A DNA stretch of 64,000 bases from Kribbella sp. VKM Ac-2568 (GTDB lineage Bacteria > Actinomycetota > Actinomycetes > Propionibacteriales > Kribbellaceae), in contig NZ_SLVF01000002.1 in assembly GCF_004345365.1 (NCBI RefSeq), positions 704,394 through 768,393 on the forward strand, in the 5' to 3' direction. A program made the position numbers and the translations under genes. Shown here in pieces: positions 33,960-42,480 of this stretch (positions within the stretch are counted from its first letter, which is position 1; each line of letters begins with the position of its first letter). The notes beneath the pieces are model-generated. The model did no database searches. It saw nothing but the letters and a program-made list of their open reading frames with translations, and was not told the DNA's origin.

Positions 33960-36900
33960 CTAGCGGAAGTCTCGTGAGTTGGTTTTGGCCGCGAGTGAGA
34001 GGCGTTCGAGGCGGTCGGCGACGAGGTTGACGACGCCTTTGGCGCGTTCGACGCGGCCGCGGATGATGAGGGCGTTGGAGTCGCGCGCGATGCGGGCGTA
34101 CTTGTTCCAGCAGCCGACGGAGATGACGACGTTGATCATGCCGGTTTCGTCTTCGAGGTTCATGAAGGTGACCCCGGACGCGGTGGCGGGGCGTTGCCGG
34201 TGGGTGACTACGCCGGCAGCCCTGACGCGGGTCCCGTCTTCGGCTTCGCGCAGTTGCTCGGCGGACAGGATTCCGGCCGCGGCCAACATTGGGCGGACTT
34301 CTTCGATCGGGTGTTTGCCGGTCGTGATGGAGGTGGCCCACAGGTCGGCCATGACGACCTCGACGTCGGTCATCCCGGGCAGCATCGGCGGCGGCCCGGC
34401 CGCGGTGACCCCGGCGAGCTGGCCGGGGCGTTCCTCGGCCGCGCGGCCGGCCTCCCAGATCGCCTGCCGGCGGGTAAGACCGAAGCAGTCGAAGACTCCG
34501 GCAGTGGCCAGTGCCTCGACCTGGGGCGCGGTCAGCCCGGTGCGGCGGACGAGATCTGCCATGCTCGCGTACGGACCGTTGGTGGTGCGTTCGGCAACGA
34601 TCTGTTCGGCGATCTTGTCGCCGATCTTCTTGACCTCGGCGAGGCCGAGCCGGACGGCGTACTGGCCGTCGCGGCGGTGGGTGGTGCTGTCGAACTTGGC
34701 GTGCTCGTCGAACTCCCCCACCGGCAGCTGCGGATCATCCAAACAATGAGGGTTCCCGGTCGGAGCCGCTGTGAGGTCGTCGCCGTCGAGTTCCTCGAGT
34801 TCGGCGTAGACGCCGGACAGGTGCAGGTCGGGGCGGCGGACCGTGACGCCGTGGCGGCGGGCGTCGGCGACCAGGGACTGGGGCGAGTAGAACCCCATCG
34901 GCTGCGCCCGCAGCAGCGCGGCGAGGAACGCGGCCGGGTAGTGCAGCCGGAACCAGGTGGAGGAGTAGACGAGGAGGGCAAAGCTGATCGAGTGGGACTC
35001 GGCGAACCCGAAGTTCGCGAACGCCTCGATCCGCGCGTAGATGTCGTCGGCCGCGGCGCCGGTGAGTCCGTGGGCGGCCATTCCGTCGTAGAGCTGTTGT
35101 TTGAGGGAGGAGATCTTCTCGATGCCGCGTTTGGAGCCCATCGCCCGGCGCAACAGGTCGGCCTCGTCGCCGTTGATGCCGCCGATCGCCATCGCCATCT
35201 GCATCAACTGCTCCTGAAACAACGGCACCCCCTTGGTCCGCTCCAGCACCGGCTCCAACGCGGGGTGGGGGTAGGTGACGGGCTCCTCGCCGTTCTTGCG
35301 GCGGATGAACGGATGCACCGCGTCGCCTTGGATCGGACCGGGCCGGATCAACGCGATCTCGATCACCAGGTCGTAGAACCGCCGCGGACGCAACCGCGGC
35401 AACGTGGCCATCTGGGCGCGCGACTCGACCTGGAACACACCGACGGAGTCGGCGTTGCACAGCTGGTCGTAGACGCCGGGTTCTTCCTTGGGGATGGTGT
35501 GCAATTCCCAGGACTCGCCGAGCTTCTCGCGGACGGTGTCGATCGTGTACTGGAGTGCGGCGAGCATGCCGAGGCCGAGGAGGTCGAACTTCACCAGCCC
35601 CATGTAGGCGCAGTCGTCCTTGTCCCACTGCAGCACGGTCCGGTTCTCCATCCGGGCATGCTCGATCGGCACCACCTCCCCCACCGGCCGCTCCGTCAAC
35701 ACCATCCCACCCGAATGGATCCCCAAGTGCCGCGGGAACTTCAACAGGTCCTCGGCCATCGCCACCACCGGCCCGGGAATATCGTGATCATCAGAGCTGA
35801 CCTGGCCGCCCCAGGAATCGACCTGCTTGGACCAGGCATCCTGCTGGCCGACCGAGTACCCGAGCGCCTTGGCCATGTCCCGCACCGCCGAGCGGGGCCG
35901 GTAGCTGATCACGTTCGCGACCTGCGCCGCGTTGCGCCGGCCGTACTTCTGATAGACCCACTGGATGACTTCCTCGCGGCGGTCGGAGTCGAAGTCCACG
36001 TCGATGTCCGGCTCCTCCTCCCGGGTCGAGGCCAGGAACCGCTCGAACGGCAACTCATACAAGATCGCGTCCACAGCGGTCACCCCAAGTGTGTAGACGA
36101 CCGCCGAGTTCGCCGCCGACCCGCGGCCCTGGCACAGGATGCCTTTGGAGCGGGCGAACGCGACGATGTCGTGCACGATCAGGAAGTACCCCGGGAAGTC
36201 GCGGGCCTCGATCACCGCGAGCTCCTTTTCCAGCCTCTCGTAGGCGTCCGGGCGTTCGTCGCGGGTGCCATACCGTTCGGCGGCGCCCTCCATCACCAGG
36301 TGCCGCAACCAGCTCATGGGTGTGTGGCCGGGCGGGACCTCCTGTTTGGGCAGCTTCGGCTTGGCCTTGCGCAGGTTGAACGCGAGCTGGTCGGCCAGCT
36401 CCACCGACCGCGCCACCGCGCCGGGGAAGCTGCGGAACAGTTGGGCCATCTCCGCACCCGAATGCAGGAACGCGTTCGGGCCTGCCGGGAGCCACCCGTC
36501 CATCTCGTCCAGCGACCTGCGCGCCCGCACCGCCGCCAGCGCGGCGGCGAGCTTGTGCCTCTTGGGTGCCGCGTAGTGAACGTTGCCGGTAGCCACCGTC
36601 GGCAATCCGGCGGAACGGGCGAGGTCGGCCAGGGCGTGGTTGATCGTGGAGTCGACCGGGTTGCGGTGGTCGATCAGCTCGACCACGACCCGGCCCTTGC
36701 CGAACAACGCCGTCAACCGGTCCAGCTCCTTGCCCGCAGCATCGGCGTCGTACCCGGTTGCGTGGGGGCTGGCCAACGCCTGGCGGACGAGACCTTTGCG
36801 GCAGCCGGTCAGGATCACCCAATGATCGCGGCCGCGGGCGGCCAGGTCCTCGAGGTCGTAAACCGGTCGGCCCTTCTCCCCGCCCGCCAGGTGCGCCTCG

Positions 36901-37400
36901 GTGATCGCCCCGGACAACCGGTGATACCCCTCCTGACCCTCCGCCAGCACGAGGAGGTGGCTGCCTTCGGGGTCGGCGACACCGTTCTGCGGATGTGTCA
37001 ACCCCATCGACAACTCCGCACCGAACACGGTGGTCATCTCGTAGGCGGCGGCGGTCTCGGCCAGCCTGGCGACCCCGTAGAACCCGTCATGATCAGTCAG
37101 CCCGATCGCGTGCAGCCCGAGCCGGACGGCCTCCTCCACCAGCTCCTCCGGTGACGACGCCCCGTCGAGGAAGCTGAAGTTGGAGTGCGCGTGCAACTCG
37201 GCGTACGGCGTCACCGGCCCGTCCGGCGGCTGAGCCTTCTCGTACTCCGGCGGCGCGTACGGCGCCCGGTGCTGCGACCACGCCGGACTGTCACCACCGT
37301 CGGCCTCGACCGGCCGGCCACCATGACCGTCCGGGCGGGACCGGTCAGACAGCGTCCGTTCCAGCTCCGACCACGGAATCGGCGGGTTGTTGTAGCCCAC
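33960..37400 (-). CDS. dnaE2: Error-prone DNA polymerase III alpha DnaE2
   Basis: A 1146-residue C-family polymerase. The PHP domain starts at YAELHAHSNFSFLDGAS; polymerase motifs include ILCQGRGSAANSAVVYTLG and EEPDIDVDFDSDRREEVIQ (catalytic Asp pair); an OB domain (TASGVTFMNLEDETGMINV) closes the protein. The QGRGSAAN/DVDFD set and the NNPPIPWSELERTL start identify DnaE2, which carries out damage-induced mutagenic synthesis with ImuA'/ImuB. The frame is open to 37685; GTG 37400 has GAGGTGG five bases upstream and gives the family start. A LexA-like box lies 56 bp upstream. No imuB is in the window. Confidence 0.95.
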   Translation of the reverse strand: MGYNNPPIPWSELERTLSDRSRPDGHGGRPVEADGGDSPAWSQHRAPYAPPEYEKAQPPDGPVTPYAELHAHSNFSFLDGASSPEELVEEAVRLGLHAIGLTDHDGFYGVARLAETAAAYEMTTVFGAELSMGLTHPQNGVADPEGSHLLVLAEGQEGYHRLSGAITEAHLAGGEKGRPVYDLEDLAARGRDHWVILTGCRKGLVRQALASPHATGYDADAAGKELDRLTALFGKGRVVVELIDHRNPVDSTINHALADLARSAGLPTVATGNVHYAAPKRHKLAAALAAVRARRSLDEMDGWLPAGPNAFLHSGAEMAQLFRSFPGAVARSVELADQLAFNLRKAKPKLPKQEVPPGHTPMSWLRHLVMEGAAERYGTRDERPDAYERLEKELAVIEARDFPGYFLIVHDIVAFARSKGILCQGRGSAANSAVVYTLGVTAVDAILYELPFERFLASTREEEPDIDVDFDSDRREEVIQWVYQKYGRRNAAQVANVISYRPRSAVRDMAKALGYSVGQQDAWSKQVDSWGGQVSSDDHDIPGPVVAMAEDLLKFPRHLGIHSGGMVLTERPVGEVVPIEHARMENRTVLQWDKDDCAYMGLVKFDLLGLGMLAALQYTIDTVREKLGESWELHTIPKEEPGVYDQLCNADSVGVFQVESRAQMATLPRLRPRRFYDLVIEIALIRPGPIQGDAVHPFIRRKNGEEPVTYPHPALEPVLERTKGVPLFQEQLMQMAMAIGGINGDEADLLRRAMGSKRGIEKISSLKQQLYDGMAAHGLTGAAADDIYARIEAFANFGFAESHSISFALLVYSSTWFRLHYPAAFLAALLRAQPMGFYSPQSLVADARRHGVTVRRPDLHLSGVYAELEELDGDDLTAAPTGNPHCLDDPQLPVGEFDEHAKFDSTTHRRDGQYAVRLGLAEVKKIGDKIAEQIVAERTTNGPYASMADLVRRTGLTAPQVEALATAGVFDCFGLTRRQAIWEAGRAAEERPGQLAGVTAAGPPPMLPGMTDVEVVMADLWATSITTGKHPIEEVRPMLAAAGILSAEQLREAEDGTRVRAAGVVTHRQRPATASGVTFMNLEDETGMINVVISVGCWNKYARIARDSNALIIRGRVERAKGVVNLVADRLERLSLAAKTNSRDFR

Positions 37401-37455
37401 CGTGACCACCTCGCTCCCCGTACCAGGCGGCACTGTCCAGCCACCCAGACCCCAG

Positions 37456-37471
37456 TAGAACATACTTTCGA
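37456..37471 (-). promoter_or_regulatory. LexA (SOS) box candidate before dnaE2
   Basis: On the minus strand TCGAAAGTATGTTCTA matches the actinobacterial consensus TCGAACANNTGTTCGA at 11 of 14 fixed positions. It could serve dnaE2 and, in the other direction, the gene at 37491. Confidence 0.55.
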
Positions 37472-37490
37472 TTGATGGCATCCTGTGGTC

Positions 37491-37844
37491 ATGTTCGGAC
37501 GATTCAAGGTGCGCCCAGACACCGAAACCGGCCAGTACGGCGTGTGGGACGGCGCCAGCAACGGCTGGCGAGGCCGCGGCCTCCCCGAAGCCGCCGCACA
37601 CCAACTCGCAGCCGATCTGGAACTGCAATACGACGCCCACGGCCCACGCGACGCAGCCACCGTACGACGGCTCGAGGCACCGCAAGAGGTCGACCGGGCC
37701 ACCTGGGAGCCCGGCGGACTGCTCGACGCGTGGGTCTTCAGCCGCCGCGACGGCGAATGGATCGGCCGCGTCCGCAACGCCGACGGCACCATCAACTGGC
37801 TACGCAGTACCGAACTCCGCATCCATCAAGCGCCAACCGGCTGA
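37491..37844 (+). CDS. Small hypothetical protein divergent from dnaE2
   Basis: A 117-residue acidic protein (MFGRFKVRPDTETGQYGVWD..., ending LRSTELRIHQAPTG) without a recognised domain; its beta-rich, Trp-containing composition suggests a compact globular fold. It starts 20 bases beyond the LexA-like box, so it could be SOS-induced. The ribosome site is weak; GTG 37485 is an alternative start. Confidence 0.6.
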   Translation: MFGRFKVRPDTETGQYGVWDGASNGWRGRGLPEAAAHQLAADLELQYDAHGPRDAATVRRLEAPQEVDRATWEPGGLLDAWVFSRRDGEWIGRVRNADGTINWLRSTELRIHQAPTG

Positions 37845-37924
37845 CCGCTGAACGAGGATGCGTGTTTCTGTCGGTGCCGCCGGTGATCATCGAAATGCAG
37901 CGCGGGTGATTGGTGGCGAGGCTG

Positions 37925-38122
37925 ATGGCAAGGAATCAGCAGATAGTCAGACTGTCCGGAGGACCCGGTAACGGCCAGGTGTTCTACGCCGACGACTGGC
38001 AAGAACGCCGCCGCGCCGCCGAGCGCATGGGCCGATCACCAGACGACGTGCGCGGGTGGGCACTTGGATACCGCCCGGAGCGACCCGGCTCGGAGATCTG
38101 GGTCTGGATCGGCGACCGGTGA
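37925..38122 (+). CDS. Small hypothetical protein
   Basis: A 65-residue protein (QQIVRLSGGPGNGQVFYADD..., ending GSEIWVWIGDR). The GGPxNGQ start resembles short actinobacterial conserved proteins without function. The start is uncertain: ATG 37925 has GGCGAGG nearby; GTG 37913 and TTG 37910 are in frame. Confidence 0.5.
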   Translation: MARNQQIVRLSGGPGNGQVFYADDWQERRRAAERMGRSPDDVRGWALGYRPERPGSEIWVWIGDR

Positions 38123-38191
38123 CCACGCCGGCCCTCGCCGGAGACAGCCAACGCTAGCCAAGCGCGTACCTTCACCCGGCAACGCGGCGGC

Positions 38192-39190
38192 TCAGGGCTT
38201 CGAGCCGGTGCGGCGCTCCAAGGCTTCGATGATGGTCGGGCAGACGTCGATCTCGTAGAGCCTTTCGATGCTCTGCATCCCGCCCGGGCTCTCCGCGTTG
38301 ATCTCCACCACCTTGTCGCCGATCACATCGATGCCGACGAAGTACATGCCATCGGCCACGAGTTTCTTGCTCATCGCCTCGACGATGCCGCGTTCCGCGT
38401 CACCGATCTCGAGAGGGATCGAGCGTCCGCCCTTGCTGATGTTGGCCCGCGGGTCGTTACCCGTGGGCACTCGCCGGAAGGCGGCCGGTTTCCCGTCGCG
38501 CTCGAGGATCTGTCCCTCGAGCAGGAAGATCCGGGCATCGCCGTCCTCGCCGCCGTCGACGAACTCTTGGACGATCGCGTAGCCGTCCTGTAGCACCGCC
38601 TCGGTCATCTGGGCGAGGTTCGCTTCGCTCTCGTCCTCGATCATGAACACGTTCCGGCCTTTGGCTCCGTACAGAGGCTTGACGACGCAGTGTCCGACCT
38701 TGCCGGCGAACCGTTCGATCGCTTCCGGGTCGCGCGTCACCAGCGATCGGGGGCGGATCTTCTCGGGGAACTCCTCCAGGTAGAGCTTGCTCGTTGCGCG
38801 TGTGAGCGACCTCGGATCGTTCACCACCGTCACGCCTCGTGCCTGGAGCATCTGGCCGAAAACCACACCCAGTGGACTTGCCCACGGCCGCTCCTGCAGA
38901 TCGTCGATCGATTCGTTGCGGAGGAACAAGGCGTCGAGGTCGTCCATGACGATCCGTTCGGCGTCGCGCTCCTTGATGCGCTTCATGAAGGCCTCGAGCG
39001 TGTCGTCTTTCTCGAACTCTGCGGCATGAGCCCGGGCCACCAGTTGCCCGTCGCTTTCCCCGAGCTCGACGTCTCCGACCCCGACATACCAAACCTCATG
39101 CCCGCGCTGGGCCGCGGCCCTGGCCAGCCGCGTAGTCGTGTACTCGTCTACCTCGGTGGCGACGTCGTTGACGAAGAAGGCAAGCCTCAT
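38192..39190 (-). CDS. ATP-grasp ligase, glutathione-synthetase type
   Basis: A 332-residue amide-bond-forming enzyme: pre-ATP-grasp domain (MRLAFFVNDVATEVDEYTT), ATP-binding segments CVVKPLYGAKGRNVF and YAIVQEFVDGG, and the metal-binding end GIDVIGDKVVEINAESPGG. It resembles bacterial GshB, but actinobacteria generally use mycothiol, so plain glutathione synthesis is doubtful. GGAGGTG precedes ATG 39190. ATGA overlap with the DUF1704 peptidase gene upstream means the two are translated together. A ligase joining an amino acid or small amine to a peptide that the partner can trim is an inference. Confidence 0.82.
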   Translation of the reverse strand: MRLAFFVNDVATEVDEYTTTRLARAAAQRGHEVWYVGVGDVELGESDGQLVARAHAAEFEKDDTLEAFMKRIKERDAERIVMDDLDALFLRNESIDDLQERPWASPLGVVFGQMLQARGVTVVNDPRSLTRATSKLYLEEFPEKIRPRSLVTRDPEAIERFAGKVGHCVVKPLYGAKGRNVFMIEDESEANLAQMTEAVLQDGYAIVQEFVDGGEDGDARIFLLEGQILERDGKPAAFRRVPTGNDPRANISKGGRSIPLEIGDAERGIVEAMSKKLVADGMYFVGIDVIGDKVVEINAESPGGMQSIERLYEIDVCPTIIEALERRTGSKP

Positions 39191-40368
39191 GCCGACACAC
39201 CTCCTTCGTACAGGTCCGTGACCGACGCGCCCGCGCGCAGTCTGTCGAGGCGCTCCTGAGCACCGGGCACGTCCAGCCAGCGTGGACGGACCCATGGTGC
39301 TTCGAGCACCTCGCGGTCGAGCAGGTCCTGGATCAACGGGATGTGGTCCAACGCCAGCTTGCCGACGAACAGGACGTCGAGGCTGCTGCCCTCTGCGAGG
39401 GTTTCGAGGATGCGCGTGATCCCGCGCAGGTAGATCGCGTCCTTCACAGAGCCGCCGCCGACGACGACCCGGATGGCGATGGACCAAGCGGTCCTCGTCG
39501 GTATCCGATGTTCTGCCCGTAACGATTCGAAGATCTCCAGGAATTCGGCGCCGTCGAGCATCTTGCCGACGGCAACAACCCTCGCCGCGAGCACGCGGAG
39601 ACGCCGCGGGTCCAACCCGCCGGTCAGGTACTCCGCGAGCACGGCAAGGCCCTCTTGGGTCTCGTCGTAACCAGGCAGTCCGATCGTCAGCAGCGTCAGG
39701 GGTTGCCTGGCGCCGTTGTGGTAAGTGACGACATGGGTGCCGACCTCGTGGTGCAGCAACGGCTCGACGCGGTCCGCCCTGATAGTGGCGGCTTCTGGGA
39801 TGAGCAGCCGACCGAACGACACCATCAGTTCGGAGATGTCGTCGCGCACGTCGATGTCTGCCGGGAAGTCCGGATACACGGCGCGGTATCGATCGAACTC
39901 CGCGCGAGCCGCCTCCGCGAACGCGCCAGCTGTGACGCTCCGGGTGCTGGGAGCTTGAGCGGGGATGGTCTCGAGCAGCTCCTCCGCGGCGGACGCGAGA
40001 GGCTGGGCGACTCCTCCGTACAGTTGCAGCGACCCGTACACGAAACGTGAAGTGTCGCGATCCTCCAAGGCTGTGATCTGTCGTGCTATCTCGTCTCGCT
40101 TCGCCCGGAAGAGTGTGTGCAGCGCAGGGTCGGTCACGTTCTCGACCTCGAGGCTGTAGAGGTCACGTCGCACCATGTCCGGCTCGAATTCCAGCGGTCT
40201 GAGCCGGAGCGTAGGGGCCGTCCCGAAGTCACCCCGCTCGAAGTCCGTCCAGGCCTCTGCTGCATTGACCGGCGTGATGTTGAGCAGCAGGTTCAAGCTG
40301 CGCTCGATCTCGGTGAGGCGGGCGTCGATATCGAGAGCAGGCGCAAGCTGCTCGGTCGGTGAGGTCAT
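39187..40368 (-). CDS. DUF1704 / QEGLA-motif metallopeptidase-like protein
   Basis: A 393-residue protein of the family annotated as flavohemoglobin expression-modulating QEGLA proteins. H207-E208-V209-G210-T211-H212 forms an HExxxH zinc-peptidase motif and Q238-E239 begins the QEGLA signature (DETQEGLAVLAEYL), whose Glu is a likely third metal ligand. A human DUF1704 protein, KIAA0895L/MATCAP, removes C-terminal tyrosine from tubulin, so carboxypeptidase-like activity is the best guess. ATG 40368 fits the family start, though its ribosome site is poor. It overlaps the ATP-grasp gene by 4 bp. Confidence 0.85.
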   Translation of the reverse strand: MTSPTEQLAPALDIDARLTEIERSLNLLLNITPVNAAEAWTDFERGDFGTAPTLRLRPLEFEPDMVRRDLYSLEVENVTDPALHTLFRAKRDEIARQITALEDRDTSRFVYGSLQLYGGVAQPLASAAEELLETIPAQAPSTRSVTAGAFAEAARAEFDRYRAVYPDFPADIDVRDDISELMVSFGRLLIPEAATIRADRVEPLLHHEVGTHVVTYHNGARQPLTLLTIGLPGYDETQEGLAVLAEYLTGGLDPRRLRVLAARVVAVGKMLDGAEFLEIFESLRAEHRIPTRTAWSIAIRVVVGGGSVKDAIYLRGITRILETLAEGSSLDVLFVGKLALDHIPLIQDLLDREVLEAPWVRPRWLDVPGAQERLDRLRAGASVTDLYEGGVSA

Positions 40369-40581
40369 CTCACAGCGGTACCCACCAGCCTCTACAAACA
40401 ACCTAGGCGCAGTTCAGGCGGAGTCCATGACCTGCTGGTGCTTCCACCTAGTCGCCACGGTGCGCGCCCGGGCCGCGACTCGGCGTGTCGTCAGCCATGC
40501 CGACCCACCCCTAGTGATGAGTTGTCGCGCCCGCACCCGTCATACCTACGACCGGACACGATGAGACGGAAGGATGACGTG

Positions 40582-41625
40582 ATGAGTGCGGACACGCGGC
40601 TGGAGGAGCTGGGCGTGAGCGGTCTGGGCGAGAGCGGGCTGGGCGAGAGCGGGCTGGGCGAGAGCGGGCTGGGCGAGGTCGACGAGCCGGCGTTCTCGGG
40701 GCTGGCGGAGCGGCACCGGCGGGAGCTGCACGTGCACTGCTACCGGATGCTCGGGTCGTTTGAGGACGCCGAGGACACCGTGCAGGAGACGTTCCTCCGT
40801 GCCTGGCGGCGGCGGGAGACCTTCGAGGGGCGGTCGACGTTCCGGGCCTGGCTGTACCGGATCGCCACCAACGCCTGCCTGGACCTGCTCGCCAAGTGCC
40901 GCCCGGAGCCCGCGACCGGCGGCGAGGTGCTGTGGCTGCAGCCGTACCCGGACCGGCTGCTCGACGAGCTGCCCGCGGGCGACGCGGACGAGCCGGAGAC
41001 CGTCGCCGTCGCGCGAGAGACGATCGAGCTGGCCTACGTGGTCGCAGTCCAGCACCTCGCGCCGCGCCCGCGGGCCGTGCTGATCCTGCGGGACGTGCTC
41101 GGCTGGCCGGCGAAGGACGTCGCGGAGCTCCTCGGGGACTCCGTCAACTCCGTGAACAGCGCGCTGCAGCGGGCCCGCGCCGGCATGCGGGAGCACCTGC
41201 CCGCCGAGCGGCAGGACTGGACCGGAGGCGAGGAGGACGCCGGGACGCGCGAGCTGGTGCGCCGCTATACCGACGCCAGCGTGGCCACGGACGTCGACGG
41301 GCTCGCCGCACTGCTGCGGGACGACGTCCGCTGCTCGATGCCGCCCACGCCGGGCCTGTACGTCGGCCGCGAAGCGGTGGTGAACGACTGGGTCGAGAGC
41401 GGCTTCCAGGACCTGAAGCACCTGCGCGCCGTCCTCACCTCCGTGAACCGGCAGCCCGCCGTCGCCTTCTACCTCTGGCGGAAGCAGGAGGGCGCGTACC
41501 TGCCGCTGACGATCGACGTCCTGCGCGTCACCGGCGGGGCGATCGCAGAGATCATCACGTTCCACGCCGACCAGTTCCCACGACTCGGGCTGCCGGAGCG
41601 CCTGCCGGCGGACGGCATCGAGTAG
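40582..41625 (+). CDS. ECF sigma factor with C-terminal SnoaL-like domain
   Basis: A 347-residue sigma-70 family protein. Region 2 (LHVHCYRMLGSFEDAEDTVQETFLRAWR) and region 4 (LILRDVLGWPAKDVAELLGDSVNSVNSALQRAR) are intact, and a SnoaL/NTF2-like C-terminal domain (about residues 230-330, LVRRYTDASVATDVDGLAALLRDDV) marks an ECF group regulated without a classical anti-sigma. ATG 40582 has AAGGA seven bases upstream; ATG 40561 is in frame. Residues about 13-33 are a GLGES repeat. A cupin-like and a membrane gene follow closely and may be targets or modulators. Confidence 0.88.
   Translation: MSADTRLEELGVSGLGESGLGESGLGESGLGEVDEPAFSGLAERHRRELHVHCYRMLGSFEDAEDTVQETFLRAWRRRETFEGRSTFRAWLYRIATNACLDLLAKCRPEPATGGEVLWLQPYPDRLLDELPAGDADEPETVAVARETIELAYVVAVQHLAPRPRAVLILRDVLGWPAKDVAELLGDSVNSVNSALQRARAGMREHLPAERQDWTGGEEDAGTRELVRRYTDASVATDVDGLAALLRDDVRCSMPPTPGLYVGREAVVNDWVESGFQDLKHLRAVLTSVNRQPAVAFYLWRKQEGAYLPLTIDVLRVTGGAIAEIITFHADQFPRLGLPERLPADGIE
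40621..40680 (+). repeat. Four tandem 15-bp repeats in the sigma factor gene
   Basis: Four back-to-back copies of GGGCTGGGCGAGAGC, coding for GLGES. Copies 2 and 3 are identical; copy 1 differs by one base (T at its third position) and copy 4 in its last codon (GTC). The unit length keeps the frame, so copy number can change without breaking the protein. Confidence 0.95.
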
Positions 41626-41630
41626 TCCCG

Positions 41631-41927
41631 GTGTGGACGCTCGCGCTGCGCGGTGGCGAGCGTGTCGCGGTGATCGCGGCGGAGTGGTGCGACGCGTTCG
41701 GCGTCGTCACCCGCGGACGGGTGCAGCTGGAGCTGCGCGACGGCGAGCCCGGGCCGGTCCTCGGACGCGACGCCGGGTTCTGGCTCCGCGGCACCGGCGT
41801 CCGCGCCCTGCGGAACCCCGGCCGTCGCACGGCGAGGGTGCGCATCGTCACCCTCAAGGCCAGGACCGTCACATGCCAGTCAACACACCCCGTACGCCAG
41901 TTACCGAATGATGGAGGAACGACATGA
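41631..41927 (+). CDS. Small cupin-like protein
   Basis: A 98-residue protein starting at GTG 41631, five bases after the sigma factor stop. The middle (GRVQLELRDGEPGPVLGRDAG, GTGVRALRNPGRRTARVRIVTLK) reads like a small cupin beta-barrel. There is no ribosome site of its own, so it may be translated by reinitiation after the sigma gene. Its stop overlaps the next ATG (ATGA). Cupin-type partners of ECF factors can act as metal- or redox-sensing modulators; here that is conjecture. Confidence 0.6.
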   Translation: MWTLALRGGERVAVIAAEWCDAFGVVTRGRVQLELRDGEPGPVLGRDAGFWLRGTGVRALRNPGRRTARVRIVTLKARTVTCQSTHPVRQLPNDGGTT

Positions 41928-42379
41928 ACAGCATGAATGACACCGGGGCCGTCGCAGGCCCGGCATCGGGCCAGACCAGCCACACCCACCGGCTCCGCGG
42001 GCTCGCCGGCACCGGCTTGATTGCCACGCTCGCAGCGATGGTCGCCACCACCCTCGCCGCTGCGCTTGCCCAGGCCGTTGGCGTCGACTTCGAGGTCCCC
42101 GATGGTGGCGAGACGATCCCGTTGTCCGGGTTCGCCGTGGTGACCGGCTTCTTCTCGGTCGTGGGTATCGTCATTGCCGTCGCTCTTCTTCGTTGGAGCG
42201 CTCGCCCCGCCAAGCGATTCGTGTGGACGGCAGTGTCGCTGACCGCGATCTCGTTCGTCCCGCCCCTCCTCGCCGGGGCAAACACCGCCACCACCACCGC
42301 CCTCCTCGGGCTACACCTCGTCGCTGCGACGGTGATGATCCCCACCCTGGCGCTGAGCCTCCGCACCCGGAGCGATTGA
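41924..42379 (+). CDS. Four-helix membrane protein (DUF6069-like)
   Basis: A 151-residue protein with four hydrophobic helices (GLIATLAAMVATTLAAALAQ, LSGFAVVTGFFSVVGIVIAV, FVWTAVSLTAISFVPPLLAG, ALLGLHLVAATVMIPTLALS), resembling actinobacterial DUF6069 membrane proteins. GGAGGAACGAC precedes ATG 41924. Last gene of the sigma-cupin-membrane unit; a weak hairpin GATGCC-GGC-GGCATC follows at 42442-42456. Confidence 0.72.
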   Translation: MNSMNDTGAVAGPASGQTSHTHRLRGLAGTGLIATLAAMVATTLAAALAQAVGVDFEVPDGGETIPLSGFAVVTGFFSVVGIVIAVALLRWSARPAKRFVWTAVSLTAISFVPPLLAGANTATTTALLGLHLVAATVMIPTLALSLRTRSD

Positions 42380-42480
42380 CGATCCCGCAACGGGACAACG
42401 CGCGGCGCAAGGGCATGCGCGAGCGTCGCTGCTCGGCCTTCGATGCCGGCGGCATCAGAGTCCGCCTCGCCGGGTTGTGG

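Noticed and set aside
34194..37154. A 986-codon open frame on the plus strand
   Set aside because: Antisense shadow of dnaE2 caused by high GC at third positions; no family features.
40621..40680. Possible CRISPR-like repeats
   Set aside because: The units are 15 bp, have no spacers and code in frame within the sigma factor; no cas genes are near.
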